Below are positions 25,251-36,300 of a stretch of 64,000 nucleotides of DNA, piece by piece. The translations under genes were made by a program, and so were the position numbers. The stretch spans positions 434,001 through 498,000 of the forward strand of contig JASANH010001085.1 in NCBI GenBank assembly GCA_030248295.1, given 5' to 3'. The stretch's first letter is position 1. Each line of letters opens with the position of its first letter. The notes below the pieces were generated by a model, which did no database searches, was not told the DNA's origin, and was given only the letters and a program-made list of their open reading frames with translations. The DNA is from Mesodorylaimus sp. YZB2_4. Taxonomy: Eukaryota > Nematoda > Enoplea > Dorylaimida > Dorylaimidae.

Positions 25251-25465
25251 ATGGCTTCCAAATCATCTGGCGGAAGCTTGGTGGCGCTCGATCAATCTGG
25301 ATACACCATCCTCGATTTGATTGACGAGCTTGTGGCGGAGTTCCCATTGTAATTGTAATTTGTAGGTTAATATATGCACTTATTCGTGTTTCTGACAGTC
25401 AATTAGCACTGCCGGATGTTATCGATGATTGCACACGCTATGTAATTGCTTTTTTGACAGCTTAA
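25251..25465 (+). CDS. Possible small two-exon gene, 54 residues
   Basis: 25251-25348 (MASKSSGG...) joins 25399-25465 through GTAATT...TCTGACAG, giving a closed frame of 54 codons. Residues about 18-32 (YTILDLIDELVAEF) and 37-53 (DVIDDCTRYVIAFL) look like two amphipathic helices. AATAAA overlaps the stop (25464-25469), which suits a gene end. The helix-turn-helix spacing is faintly like the end of ENY2/Sus1, but the rest of that domain was not found and the resemblance is not evidence of function. It could also be the last two exons of a longer gene. Confidence 0.3.
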
Positions 25466-26599
25466 TAAAATATAAGCACTTCTTTGACATGACTTCGCCA
25501 CCTTGCACTCATTCCCAGTGTGCCTCCACAACATACCAACACCGCGGACTCGTCGCAATTATCTGAGCTCGACTGTATCTACAGGACGTTGGAACGCGAG
25601 TGTGCTTTTCAATAGACAAATCGAGTGATAAAAGGCAAGAGCACGATCAGAGTGGCTGTTGTGTCACGTGGGACTTGTGTAACGAAACGTTTCGACCAGC
25701 AGTAGCGCGGGAATCCAGACAAAGGACAGAAATGCAGGGGTCAGAGCGATTGTACGCACCCGCTAATTGCTTGTGTGCATTGTCAGGGGCAGGACGAGAC
25801 CTAGGGCGCATACGTAGAGATTAGAATGATGTGCCTAGCTCCTGCCAGAAATGCACTCTGGCAATTGTAGAGTATTGACTAATCTGGACTGGTTCTCTGT
25901 TCGCATTGACACCGACCTGCTTTGACGCTGTGTCTGAGTGAGTGCATTTTGGCAGCCCTCGCCTTGTCAGTCGTGTGGGGCCGCCTAATTGTTAGTAGCT
26001 AGTGTCTACACACTACGCATTACGGGTCTGCTTCCTATCGTTGCGGCAAAGCGGCCACGCCCACACAATAAGCGATAGGCCCTTGGTCTATCAGAATTTC
26101 GTTTGCGTGCGGCTGTTGCCTTGTTATGTTTGGCCGATCGGCTGGGTAATAAAGGTGAGCGCTGTTCCTGTTTGCTTGAGCGAACCGTGTCAAGTCCTAG
26201 GTAGTCCTAGGACGAGTCAAGGGTTTGGCTATTCAGGGAAGTAACCACGCCCACGGAGACGTGCTTTTAAATATTATTCTTTTCTGGGCATGTGTTTACA
26301 GGTATATGTGCCGGATGCGAAGTGGCGCACCATCAGTTTTTGACTTGGTAGGTTTTTCCCACATGCAAAACGCCGGGCAAAGAGATGGTTTTGGGAAGTT
26401 GAGGGAACCATTTTCTGCCTTATTTGTGTGGCGAATTACTTTTCATTCCCACATCCCTATCAAATAGATGGGTGATCCCTCTTCCAAAATCCCCCACCCA
26501 CATCCGTCTACTCGATATTCTTACAAGCCCCAGTATTCGACTTTCGACAAAAACAGGTGTTGTCGCAGTTGGCAAACATCACGGGTGGTCCTACTGGGC
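25466..26599. other. No feature recognised
   Basis: Unique-looking sequence with short frames only. The duplicated GTCCTAGG near 26190-26215 is minor. Confidence 0.3.
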
Positions 26600-29500
26600 A
26601 AGGCTAGTTCCCCGAGCTTGCAGATGGTGATGATTTGAACACCATGTCGGAGAAGGCGAGACGTGGATTCTCTAGTGAGTCGAGTAACGAGGTAAGAAAA
26701 GGACATTTCATGACTCGTTTGTCGAGTTGAACGATTCCAGGATTCTAGTGGCGATTGACACCTTCAACCGGGGCACTTGGTCGACCACGCCTTCGCCACC
26801 GATTTCGACTGAAACATCAGCAAAAAGCCTCAGTACGGCTTCAATCAAGTCAGCACTTCAGCCTTTGCAGGCAGCGAAAAGACGAGGTAAGAATGCTTCG
26901 CAGAGACATCCAGTTCTAATCCGTGCTAGCATTAGCAACCATGATGGGTAAATGACTGAGACTGCTGGCCAAACCAATCACCTCGCCTCGCAGTTGATGA
27001 TTGGAACATCATGTCAGAGAAGGCAAGGCTTGGATTCTCTGATAGTGAGTTGAGTGGCGAAAGGAAGAGCATCTAGATTTGATCTGGTGCGACCAGTTGG
27101 TGACTCGTTCGCTGGAAGGTTCCACCAGCGGCCATCCGAGTGCAGCATAGGCCACCAACACCTTCGACCAGCGGAAGCTCGTCGACCACGCCCTCGCCAA
27201 TAGCGTCGAATTCAACATCAAAGACGAGCCTGAGCACAGCCTCAACCAAAGACAGCACCTGAGGCCACGCTGGTAGAGGTCAAGACGAGGTACGAGTAAG
27301 AGTGCCTCGAAGTGTCCAATAAGAGAGACTTCCAGTTCTAATACTGTGCCATCGTGATAGCAGTTCCGACACTTTGCTAGCATTAGCAATTATCGTTGGT
27401 ATATGAATAATACTGCCTGCTGGCCAGGCGAACCACCTCACCTCGCAGTTGTTGATTGAAACATCATGTCAGAGAAGGCGAGGCTTGGATTCTCTGATAG
27501 TGAGTTGAGTGGCGAAAGGAAGAACATCTAGCTTTGATCTGGTGCGACTAGTTGGTGACTCGTTTGCTGGAAGATTGCACCAGCGGCCATCCGAGTGCAG
27601 CATCGGCCACCAACACCTTCGACCAGCGGAAGCTCGTCGACCTCGCCACCAGCGTCGAATTCAACATCGAAGACGAGCCTGACCACTGCCACAACCAATC
27701 ATTTTCTGAAAGCGAATCAGCGACAAAAAGTAAAACATCTGGCTTGAGTATCGTGGAACTGGTTCTTAAAAGAAACAGTTGCCAGCCATCTGATTGACGC
27801 AGCGGCCAAAGACACTGCCAGCCAGTAGCAGATTGTTGACCACCCCTCACCGCCAACTTCAACTTCAAAATCAAAGACACGCCCAAGTACGACTTCAAGC
27901 AAGTTAGCAACTGAGCCTGTATTGGCAAATATCAGCGAAAAGACGAGGCATGGGTAAGAATGCCTCGCAGTCCAATAAGACAGACTTTCGATTCTTCTGC
28001 GCTATTGTGGGCTGGCAGTTCCGGTACTCTGCTAGCATTGGCAACTAGGATGGGTATATGAATGAGACTGCTGGCAAGGCCAGTCTCATCCCCTCGCAGT
28101 TGATTATTGGAACATCATTTCGAAGATGGCAAGGCTTGAATTCTCAAATAAAGGATCTAATGACGAAGGTAAGAGCTAGAGATCTAGCTGGGATCTGGTG
28201 CGACCAATAGCTGACTAGTTTGTTGAAGGATTCCACCAGTGTCCATCCGATTGCAAAAGCAGCCGCCAACACTTTCGATCAGCAACACTATGTCGACCAC
28301 TCCTTGCTTCACCAACAATCTCGACTGCAACATCAACGACTGGCTCAAGTACGGCTTCAACCTGAGGCCATGCCGGCAGAGGTCAACATGTAACGTTAGG
28401 CAAGATATATGAGAGAGAAAACGCTAAATGAGGAAAACCTTGGTCCATGGTCTTGGCCTATGGTCAAGGGTTTCTGGTCGCATGGCTTAAGAACCTACTG
28501 TACTTGTATATTATACAGTATCAGTCTAGTGTGCAGAACGGTGTATACCTATAGGCTAATCTTTTGCGCATTCACAAAAATTGAAACTTCGCGCCCTGAT
28601 GGCAGTTATCGCGGTGGCAGATGTCGCAGGTAGAACTTTTCATGAGTGTATGATGAGGCTGCTGGACAGGCCATTCACATTGCCTCGAAGTTGATTGTTT
28701 GAGCCATGTCGGAGAAGGCAAGGCTTTCTGCCCACGTGACGAAAGGTAGACCATCAGAGCTGATCTGATGCTGCAGTCGATTTATGACCTGTTCGTTGAA
28801 GGATTCCACCACCGGCCATTTGATTGCAGCAGCGGCCATAGACATTTTCGACCAGCGACACTTCGTCGACCACGCCTCTCGCCACCAATGTCGACTGCGA
28901 CATCAACAGCAAGCCCAACTACGACTTCAACCAAAGCAGCACTTGAGACCATGCTGGCAGATATCAGCGAGGATACAAGATGAATGCCTCGCATGGTCTA
29001 ATGAGAAAGACTTTCACTTGTGCTAGGATTAGCAACCATCATTGGTATCTGACTGATTGTGGGACTGCTGGCAAGGCCACTTACATTGCCGCCAGTTGGT
29101 AATCGTAAAACCATGCCAGAGAAGGCGAGGCTTGAATTCTCCGATACTGAATCGAGTGATGAGCGGTAAGAGCATCTAGCTGAGGTCTGATGCTACAGCG
29201 AATTGCTGACTCGTTTGTTGAAGGATTCTACCAGTGGCTATCCATGCAACAGCGGTCGCCAACACCTTCGACCACACATCGTCGATCATCCCCTCGCCTC
29301 GCCAACAACGTCGACTGCAACATCAAAGACAATCCCAGGTGTGGCTTCAACCAACTCAACACCTGAGCCCATGCTAGTGGATAGGGGGTGGGGAAAGAAT
29401 GCTTGAAGCCTCCAATAAGAAGGCATCAATTTCTGAACTTTTGTGGCTGATCATGGGGATCAGATGAGCCCGCTGGCTAGTAACCTTCCTCGGCAATTAA

Positions 29501-29820
29501 CGGGTTAAAAATCTGTCCAAGAACGCAGGCGACTCGGATTTTCTAAAAGCGAATCGATCGACGAAAGAACATCTAGCTGATGTGAGATCTGGGTGCTGCA
29601 GCCACTGGTACTTGCGTTTTGAAGGCAAAAACCGCGGGTATTCGATTGCCTCAGCGGGTACCGACACCTTCGACCAGGAACCGGGATTTCTTCGTCTCCT
29701 ACTCCCTTGCCAACAATTCCGACTGTAGCATCAACGACAGGCTCAAGTACAACTTAAACCAAGTCAGCACCCACTGTATGCCTGTGCTGGCAGTGGAGGT
29801 GATGAGATAAGAGTGATAAC
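26600..29820 (+). repeat. Tandem array of decayed exon a/exon b units
   Basis: At 26644, 27011, 27465, 28124, 28706, 29113 and about 29515 sequence resembling exon a (MSEKARLGFSDSE-like, often with its own ATG) recurs, each followed within 60-80 bases by an exon b-like Ser/Thr/Pro-coding block ending near GACGAG|GTAAGA. Spacing is 370-660 bases; the long 27465 unit holds an extra b block. Shared intervals include GACTCGTTTGTTGAAGGATT and TGCTAGCATTAGCAACCAT. Many copies have lost the acceptor or gained frameshifts, so most are probably pseudo-exons, but several b blocks still read as Ser/Thr-rich in one frame. The intact model is at 20645. Confidence 0.65.
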
Positions 29821-31649
29821 AAATCTACTTATAGACCTCACTTGGGTCGTCATCGACTGCAAAAAGGTCTTGTCTTAGGTGCATTTTGCTCGTGCATTTG
29901 TTATTCGGTTGCCAATTGCAACAAAAACATCATGGCAAGCGATCGAAAGCGCTCTCGACTTCCACGTTCTCGCCTCCATCAATTTGACAAAGATTTCGCA
30001 TTGTTGAGACTAAATCCCTGGTACCAACTATTTCTATCAAGGCCGAAGCGAAATGTGCAGATTTCAGCTTGAAAAGACCTATTACAGTATTATCCGAGGA
30101 ATGGACAGCAGTCGCGGGAATCGAATTAAACTCCAAAAGAAACTGACTAAACCTGAGACTTTGTCGACGGAAAGGGAACCTTGTGGCAAGCGCCAACTAG
30201 TCTGATTACGAGCCGCTGGCATTTCTTGCACAAGCAGGGAATTCATCCAGCCTTGAAGGCACGGTGCAAGGGCGGTTCCCGGTATACCGAAAAGTCCATC
30301 TGATGCGTTAGAGGCGTCCCTCCCCGCCCCTATTTCATGTGCCAAGACTCGATTTCCAAAAATCCAGCTTACGCACAAGAAATGGGCGTGGGAAACGGAT
30401 GCTGCCAATCCATTGGTATAGGACTTTTCGGTATACCGGAATCATCCTGGCACCGTCCCTGGTGCACAGGTGCCCCAACCATTCCACCGAGATGCAATTG
30501 TAGGAAATATATTTGAATCCGCTACGCTTGTAAAGAAATCTGAGCAGTCCCTGTTGCAGCGACGGGCTATTGCGGCTACTTTAAAGCATTTGGAGGTCCA
30601 GAACCAAAGAGTTCAACGGAAAATGCTAGCAAGGCTTGTTGAAGCAGTAAAGATGTGGTGCCTCTAGTAAAGATATGACGACCAACCGTTCCGTTGAGGT
30701 CACGACTTACTCGAACACCGCTAGGCGTATCAACTCTCAACCAGCCAAATGGAGCACGACAACTGGTTTTAACCAAGCCCTAATAAACACTCGGCACTAA
30801 CGAGCAGGATGTGTTTCCAACCTGAAACTTGCTCTATTCGTTTCTTTGTGTATTTTTGCGTGTCTTATCACTTTTTATCTTATCCTAGGCTTAGGCTTAG
30901 TCTGTCGCTTCCTTGTTTGCAGATTCGTCTGACTAAAAAATGCGTGTCTCCGTTAGCCGTGTCTTCTAAAGCGTGCGGGGATAGTAAACAGATACCTAGC
31001 GAGCATATGCACAGTCGCTTACACGCAGTCGTTTAATATTTCTGCAATCACCTTATGTAACAAGCTACCAGTAAGCATAGCCGAGAGCAAGCTTGGGATC
31101 TTTTATCATCAATCAAAAACATGATTTTGTAACTTTTCGATTGGTTTTTGCCTGGTTTGTCTCCTCCTTGACCACAATTCATTCTGGTAATTTTTTAGTT
31201 TGTAAAATGTTCAGCTCTTTTCCATGTCTTTCAATGCCTGAGTGCAGTGTAACTGCTTCATTGAAAGTAAAATCATAAGTCATAAGTAATAAGTCATAAG
31301 ACTTTGACCCCATTATAATATTAAATTCATGGTCAATCTACTAGCATAATACTGCACCCTCTCATATATTCATCATACAGATAGTCGTGTTGAGGCTAAA
31401 CCACGGTTTCATTAGACTCATAGTTGATCAGGTTCTCCCTGATCACTGATCACCTGATCCATATCAGATCACTCGCTCGATATGCGATTACTGTTCGATG
31501 TCTGATCACTTTCTCATACAATTATCGCACGCACTTGTACAGTTGTAGTAGGTGTATTTGGCCTGTGGAGAAGGTAGTGTATCTGGTTGCCTTAACTGGC
31601 CGCCTTATACACGGAGCAGTATGGTTGCCTTGACTGGCCGTCGCATACA
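29821..31649. other. No gene recognised
   Basis: Short frames only. Minor repeats: a CTAGGCTTAGGCTTAG motif at about 30885, TAAGTCATAAG repeats at about 31276-31304, and GATCA-rich sequence at about 31430-31515 resembling the array at 56.4 kb. Confidence 0.35.
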
Positions 31650-31830
31650 GCGTATCAGTTGCCTTCGTTGGCCGCTCTATACGCTCCTTTAAGCGAGGCT
31701 GAAACCCGTCGGGTTGATATTTGAGGCACCTACAACTAGGTGACCTGCCTGAGTGCTTTCGAGTCCATCCGCTCTCCGCGGTATCTTCTCCAATGTAGGG
31801 CTATTCCGCCTATAACACGGTATGTCTTAT
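31650..31830 (-). repeat. Dispersed repeat with ATCAACCCGA core (third copy)
   Basis: On the minus strand, the order CTCGAAAGC-ACTCAGGCAGGT, TGTAGGTGCCT, ATCAACCCGACGGGT parallels repeats in CSTF1 introns at 42.9 and 40.9 kb. Confidence 0.4.
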
Positions 31831-32313
31831 CATGGATCGAGTTCCGATCATCTCCTTGATGTATCTCACATTTAATCGAGGTCTATGCACATGCCCAACA
31901 GCTGATCATTGGACACATCACTAGATTTATATATGATCATCAAGCGTTCCTCCGACACGGAATCGATATCTTATAACTTTTCACCCCCGCTCCCTAAGAA
32001 TAACACCCTACTACATAACACCCTGTCTATCGTACAGCACATTGCAGCCCCCATGTACTTACAAGACACAGATACATGGCATTGATTAGTCGGATGAGCG
32101 ATCTAATCAAGTTATTTCATGCTAAGCTGATGCAAGCGTGCGCACATCCATGCATTTTTCATTTCCGCATGATTTTCGAATATCTTGGCTCCCAGAAGAT
32201 AAGATAATGCATATGTCCTTAAACATTCCTAACATCTAACAATAACTTTTAGACTTATAGAAACAGATGTTGGTTGCGAAAGGATACGCTCGCTTTGCGA
32301 ACCGCGCGTTCTC

Positions 32314-33040
32314 TTTTTCGGCCGATGGTCGACTGCAGCAAGTTTTTTTAAGTTTTGATGACAAAGACACTTATCTTTTCCAGCAGTGCGCGCTCAAGTC
32401 TTTGAAACCTTTTTCTTTTTTTCGGCTGTTAGTTTTTGATAAAAAATTTCGATTCGCCTGGACTTTTTCCAACTGGAATTGCATCCGAAAGGGAAAAGCC
32501 CTGACCCAAGCAATGCGCAGCCCTGACTGTGGGACAGTTCTACTCCGACTGAGGATGGCAGTTAGTGGCTCGACGCTGGCCCTGCACATCAGGCTCTGGG
32601 CGACTCCTCAAGTACTGTCAAGTGGCGTAACCCAAAGATTGATCAGGAACACCAATCGGGAAGGTCCCCTTTCTCGCCCAGCATCATCCTGGGAGCGCTA
32701 GAATGCAGGATGCCCTCGTGTGGAGCTGCTCCTAGTGGAGACACGCAGAGGGAAGCTGCCGTGAGAGCTGGCCACCTCACTTAGAGGGACTTGTCATATC
32801 ATGACTGCTGGCTGGCTAAAGGCAAAACGGGTAGAAGTCCTGCGGGAGAACCGCGGTGGCGCGAAACTTTAAAAAAAATAAAAACTTGAGCCAGCCAGCC
32901 GCACTTGGAGGAAAACAAAACATTTTTTAAAAATATAGGGTACAGTTGTGTAGAAAGTTTGCCGGCTTTTACAAAATAAAAATCCATTGCATGAATAAGA
33001 AAATTTGCCTTGGAGGAAACTACACTTTGTCAACCACATT
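32314..33040 (+). repeat. R1 element fragment (copy b)
   Basis: The start (CGGCCGATGGTCGACTGCAG) and the block at 32460-32800 (CCAACTGGAAT, GACACGCAGAGGGAAGCTGC, GTGAGAGCTGG) match R1 copies at 6.1-8.3 and 36.3-37.5 kb. Both termini are missing. It lies just upstream of the cysteine-rich protein gene. Confidence 0.6.
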
Positions 33041-33272
33041 CTTACATTCACTCTCACTGGCAATTTCTATCCGTGTAACCTTCTCAAATAGCATTAAGTA
33101 CTCATATTAGATACCCTAATACTCTCGTAGGAGAGTAATCCCGTGTATAATTCTCCCGACTGACAGAAATGCTGGTTGCAACTAAACGATGGGAAATACC
33201 GCGCTTTTTCGCTGTGCCTGTTCTCGAATGTGACAGTAGGAGTTGCGTAGGAAGTGTGCCATGAGGAGGAGC

Positions 33273-33278
33273 TATAAA
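33273..33278 (+). promoter_or_regulatory. TATA-like box for the cysteine-rich protein gene
   Basis: TATAAA within GAGCTATAAATTTTG lies about 104 bases upstream of the predicted ATG (33382), a suitable distance for a TATA promoter with a short leader. Confidence 0.4.
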
Positions 33279-33381
33279 TTTTGTTATCCAATGGCAGCTG
33301 AAAGCCGCGAACTATCGGCACTAAGTCCAGTTGACACTTGCTTTAGCACACATCGCACTCTAAATTTCTGCAACTGAGACA

Positions 33382-36300
33382 ATGCTGGCTGCCTCTCAGC
33401 CAGCAATTGCTGTGCTGATTGTGTGCTTGTTTAGACATGGGGGCACGATTGTGGACCAGAAGGTGTCGTTTCGTGGGGGCCAGGCCATCTCTGACATCTA
33501 CTGGACCGAGGAGTCCCCGAATTACAATAACTACTTCATTGCCTGCGAGAACGTGACCGACAGCTGCCACGAGGTGAGTGACCTCCAGCCTGTGGACACA
33601 ACTCGAGGGGCCATTAGTTTCAGATATGCGAGTATTCGGCGTCGTGTGAGAAGAGTAGGCACGGTGAAGGGAATTACGTCCGGGGAGTCAAGATCATGTA
33701 CGACAACCTGCAGCAGTCGCAGAAGTAAGAGGCACTGATGGCCAGGGTCACCGACAATGGCTACTCTGTTCTAGGATCCTGTATTTGTGCTGCAACACAA
33801 ACACGGAATCGCGCGAGTGCACTGGAAAAATTGAGCAGCTGACTGGCAAGCAGAAGCCAGATGACAAGCGGCTGACCTCGTTCAAACAAGCCAAGAGCAA
33901 TTCGCTGGTAGATGGCAGCCGGTAAATAATGTTTTTCTAGTGATTTACTAAAGGAAGATGCCGTATCATTTGTCGTTTATGCTGAAAATCTCTGTTCATT
34001 TGAGTTATCTAGCTACCTAAAACACCATGGTTTTTTTGTTCAAAAATAGCCCACACACTTTGTTGCGTCTTACCATGAGCCTTACTAGTTTTAAATCCAG
34101 ATTTTAAGGTTTCCAGCTAGATTTAATTTGATTTTAAGACGGAGTAGTTGAAGTTTCTGATGGTTGACCCTTTTTAGTCCAGCGTAGCAACCGAGCGTAG
34201 AAGACCATCGTCACTATTTTAAGCTAATTGGGAGGCCTTTGATTCTAGATTTTTTGGAAACGTTGGATCTGATTTAACCCTCAAAGTTTTGAGATTTTGG
34301 GTGTCACGATCGATCGGATTGATGTCATCTCTCTTTTGTATGAGCAGGCAAGCACGATCAGGACGCGAAGGCTTGTGCAAGTCACTTTCGCATGGTATTG
34401 TCACCCGCATTCCCTGTCACGGCAGATTTCTGCCAAGCCTTGCCATGATCGTGCCCTCAGTCAAATTTCCTGGCAAGAAAAGTCTCATGCTTATTCCTTC
34501 CAGTCTCTTGGCACTGTGTCTTAGCATCTAGCGATCTAGCTTAGTGTTAGAAATGACCCCAAAGTCAAGGTTAGAGTTCTGTCAAAACCCTGATTGACCG
34601 ATTCTTGGTCAAAGTCAGGGTCAAGGTCAGGAAATTTTTTGGGGCTTGGTCAAGGTCAGGGTCAGGTCAGAATTTCTGGCACCCGCTTAAAGTATTTTGG
34701 CAATGAAAGAAAGTAAATTGTTGATGAAATCTTAGTACAAAAATTCAAGCTCCTGCCTCTGCATGTGGAAGTCTGTGGGCAGTTTCACATTCAGTTTAGG
34801 ATGCATCCTAAATCATTAGGCATGTCCTAAATTCTACTGCGGTCTCAAGTCATCTCACAATCAGCTTGGTGTCCTGGGGTGGGACACGAAGCTGTTTAGG
34901 ACGACCTCGACCATCCTCAGAGACTTTCTGGTGTCTTTTTTTCCCAGCAGCGCTGCCATGCCGTCACGGCTTTGAGGGCAGGTTTCTTGGGCGGTGGCCT
35001 GTCTAGGGCAATCTTAGGGGGCCCTGAGATTGCGGCACTTTGCCTTTGCTCTCTCGACCCGCAATAAGAGTTATTTTTCAGCCGAACTAAAATTCTGTCG
35101 TCCTTCTTTAGCCTTTAAGGCCAAAAGGGACGACAGAATCCCATAGTCATCATTTTACTCCTTACCTAAGCAAATACATGCACTTGACGGGGTAGGGAGA
35201 GACACATAAAATTCATTAAAACTCATACGCGTGGTAAAGTTACTAGCAAGTATTCTCCTACGGTACAGAATCCCGCAAAAGAGTGGAAAAAAACACAAAA
35301 CTTTGCAGGACTCAAAATTTTGGCTCGGGATAACCAAAGGTGTGATTCACACTATCGCCCACTAACAGGAAAGATTTGTGAATTCCCACATCATTAAACC
35401 CATGGGAAAGCTTATAATTAAACCAGATTTGGCACGTTTACAGCGCTCATATGGAAGGGACTAACCTGCCTCAGCCAAAGCATCCTCGTAAGTCATGATA
35501 AAATTATTCAAATACAATCGCACAGCAAACTTCGATCAGTGATGGTGTCCGGCTTATTTCCAGCTTTAAATTTTGTGGTCTGCTGAAATGTTGTAAGTCA
35601 TCCTTTTTTGAAGTGAAACAAGATGCGGCATGTGTTTGGACGCGCCAAAATCTAAAAAATGAAACACACCTCCAGGACAGCTATTGTGACACGTACCCTT
35701 CCTCAAATGGCCCCCGCTGATTGTGAATCTTGTGCTATTGCAGTTATCTTACTCGTACCTGATAGCCTAGCTGCATAGACTACTGTGTGCCAACGTAGTG
35801 CTTGCTTGCGTATGCCATCCATCCGTGGCATAGCCACTCACTCTTCCCATTTGTAATTTGTTCATATCCAAACTTCGCTTCGTGGGTGCAAGATATTCTG
35901 GCTCAAGCCGCTTACAGTGTTGTGGAACTCCTTTTCTAGCAGGCCAGCATTGCGATTGTTCCGAACGAATAAGCTGTATTTTTGATTTTCAATGGGTGTT
36001 TTGTTTTCCCAAAGACGTCAAAAACAGCTTTGCATAATATCTTTTGAGCTTTTGAAAAATTCATTTTTTGTGCACGCGAAATTTTACGCAATGCAACGCA
36101 GGAAACTGTCAGCTGTACTAAATTTTTTTGTAAACAGGCAAACACAGCGAAGCTTTGTTGCTGGTGTCGATTGATCAATGTCAAAACAGAGCCAGAAAAT
36201 TTACAATTCCTCAAAGGTCAACTGTCAGGTCAGAAAATTTTTTGGGGCGGGTCAAGGTCAGGGTCAGGTCAGACAGTGAAAAACCTAGGTGGGGGCATCC

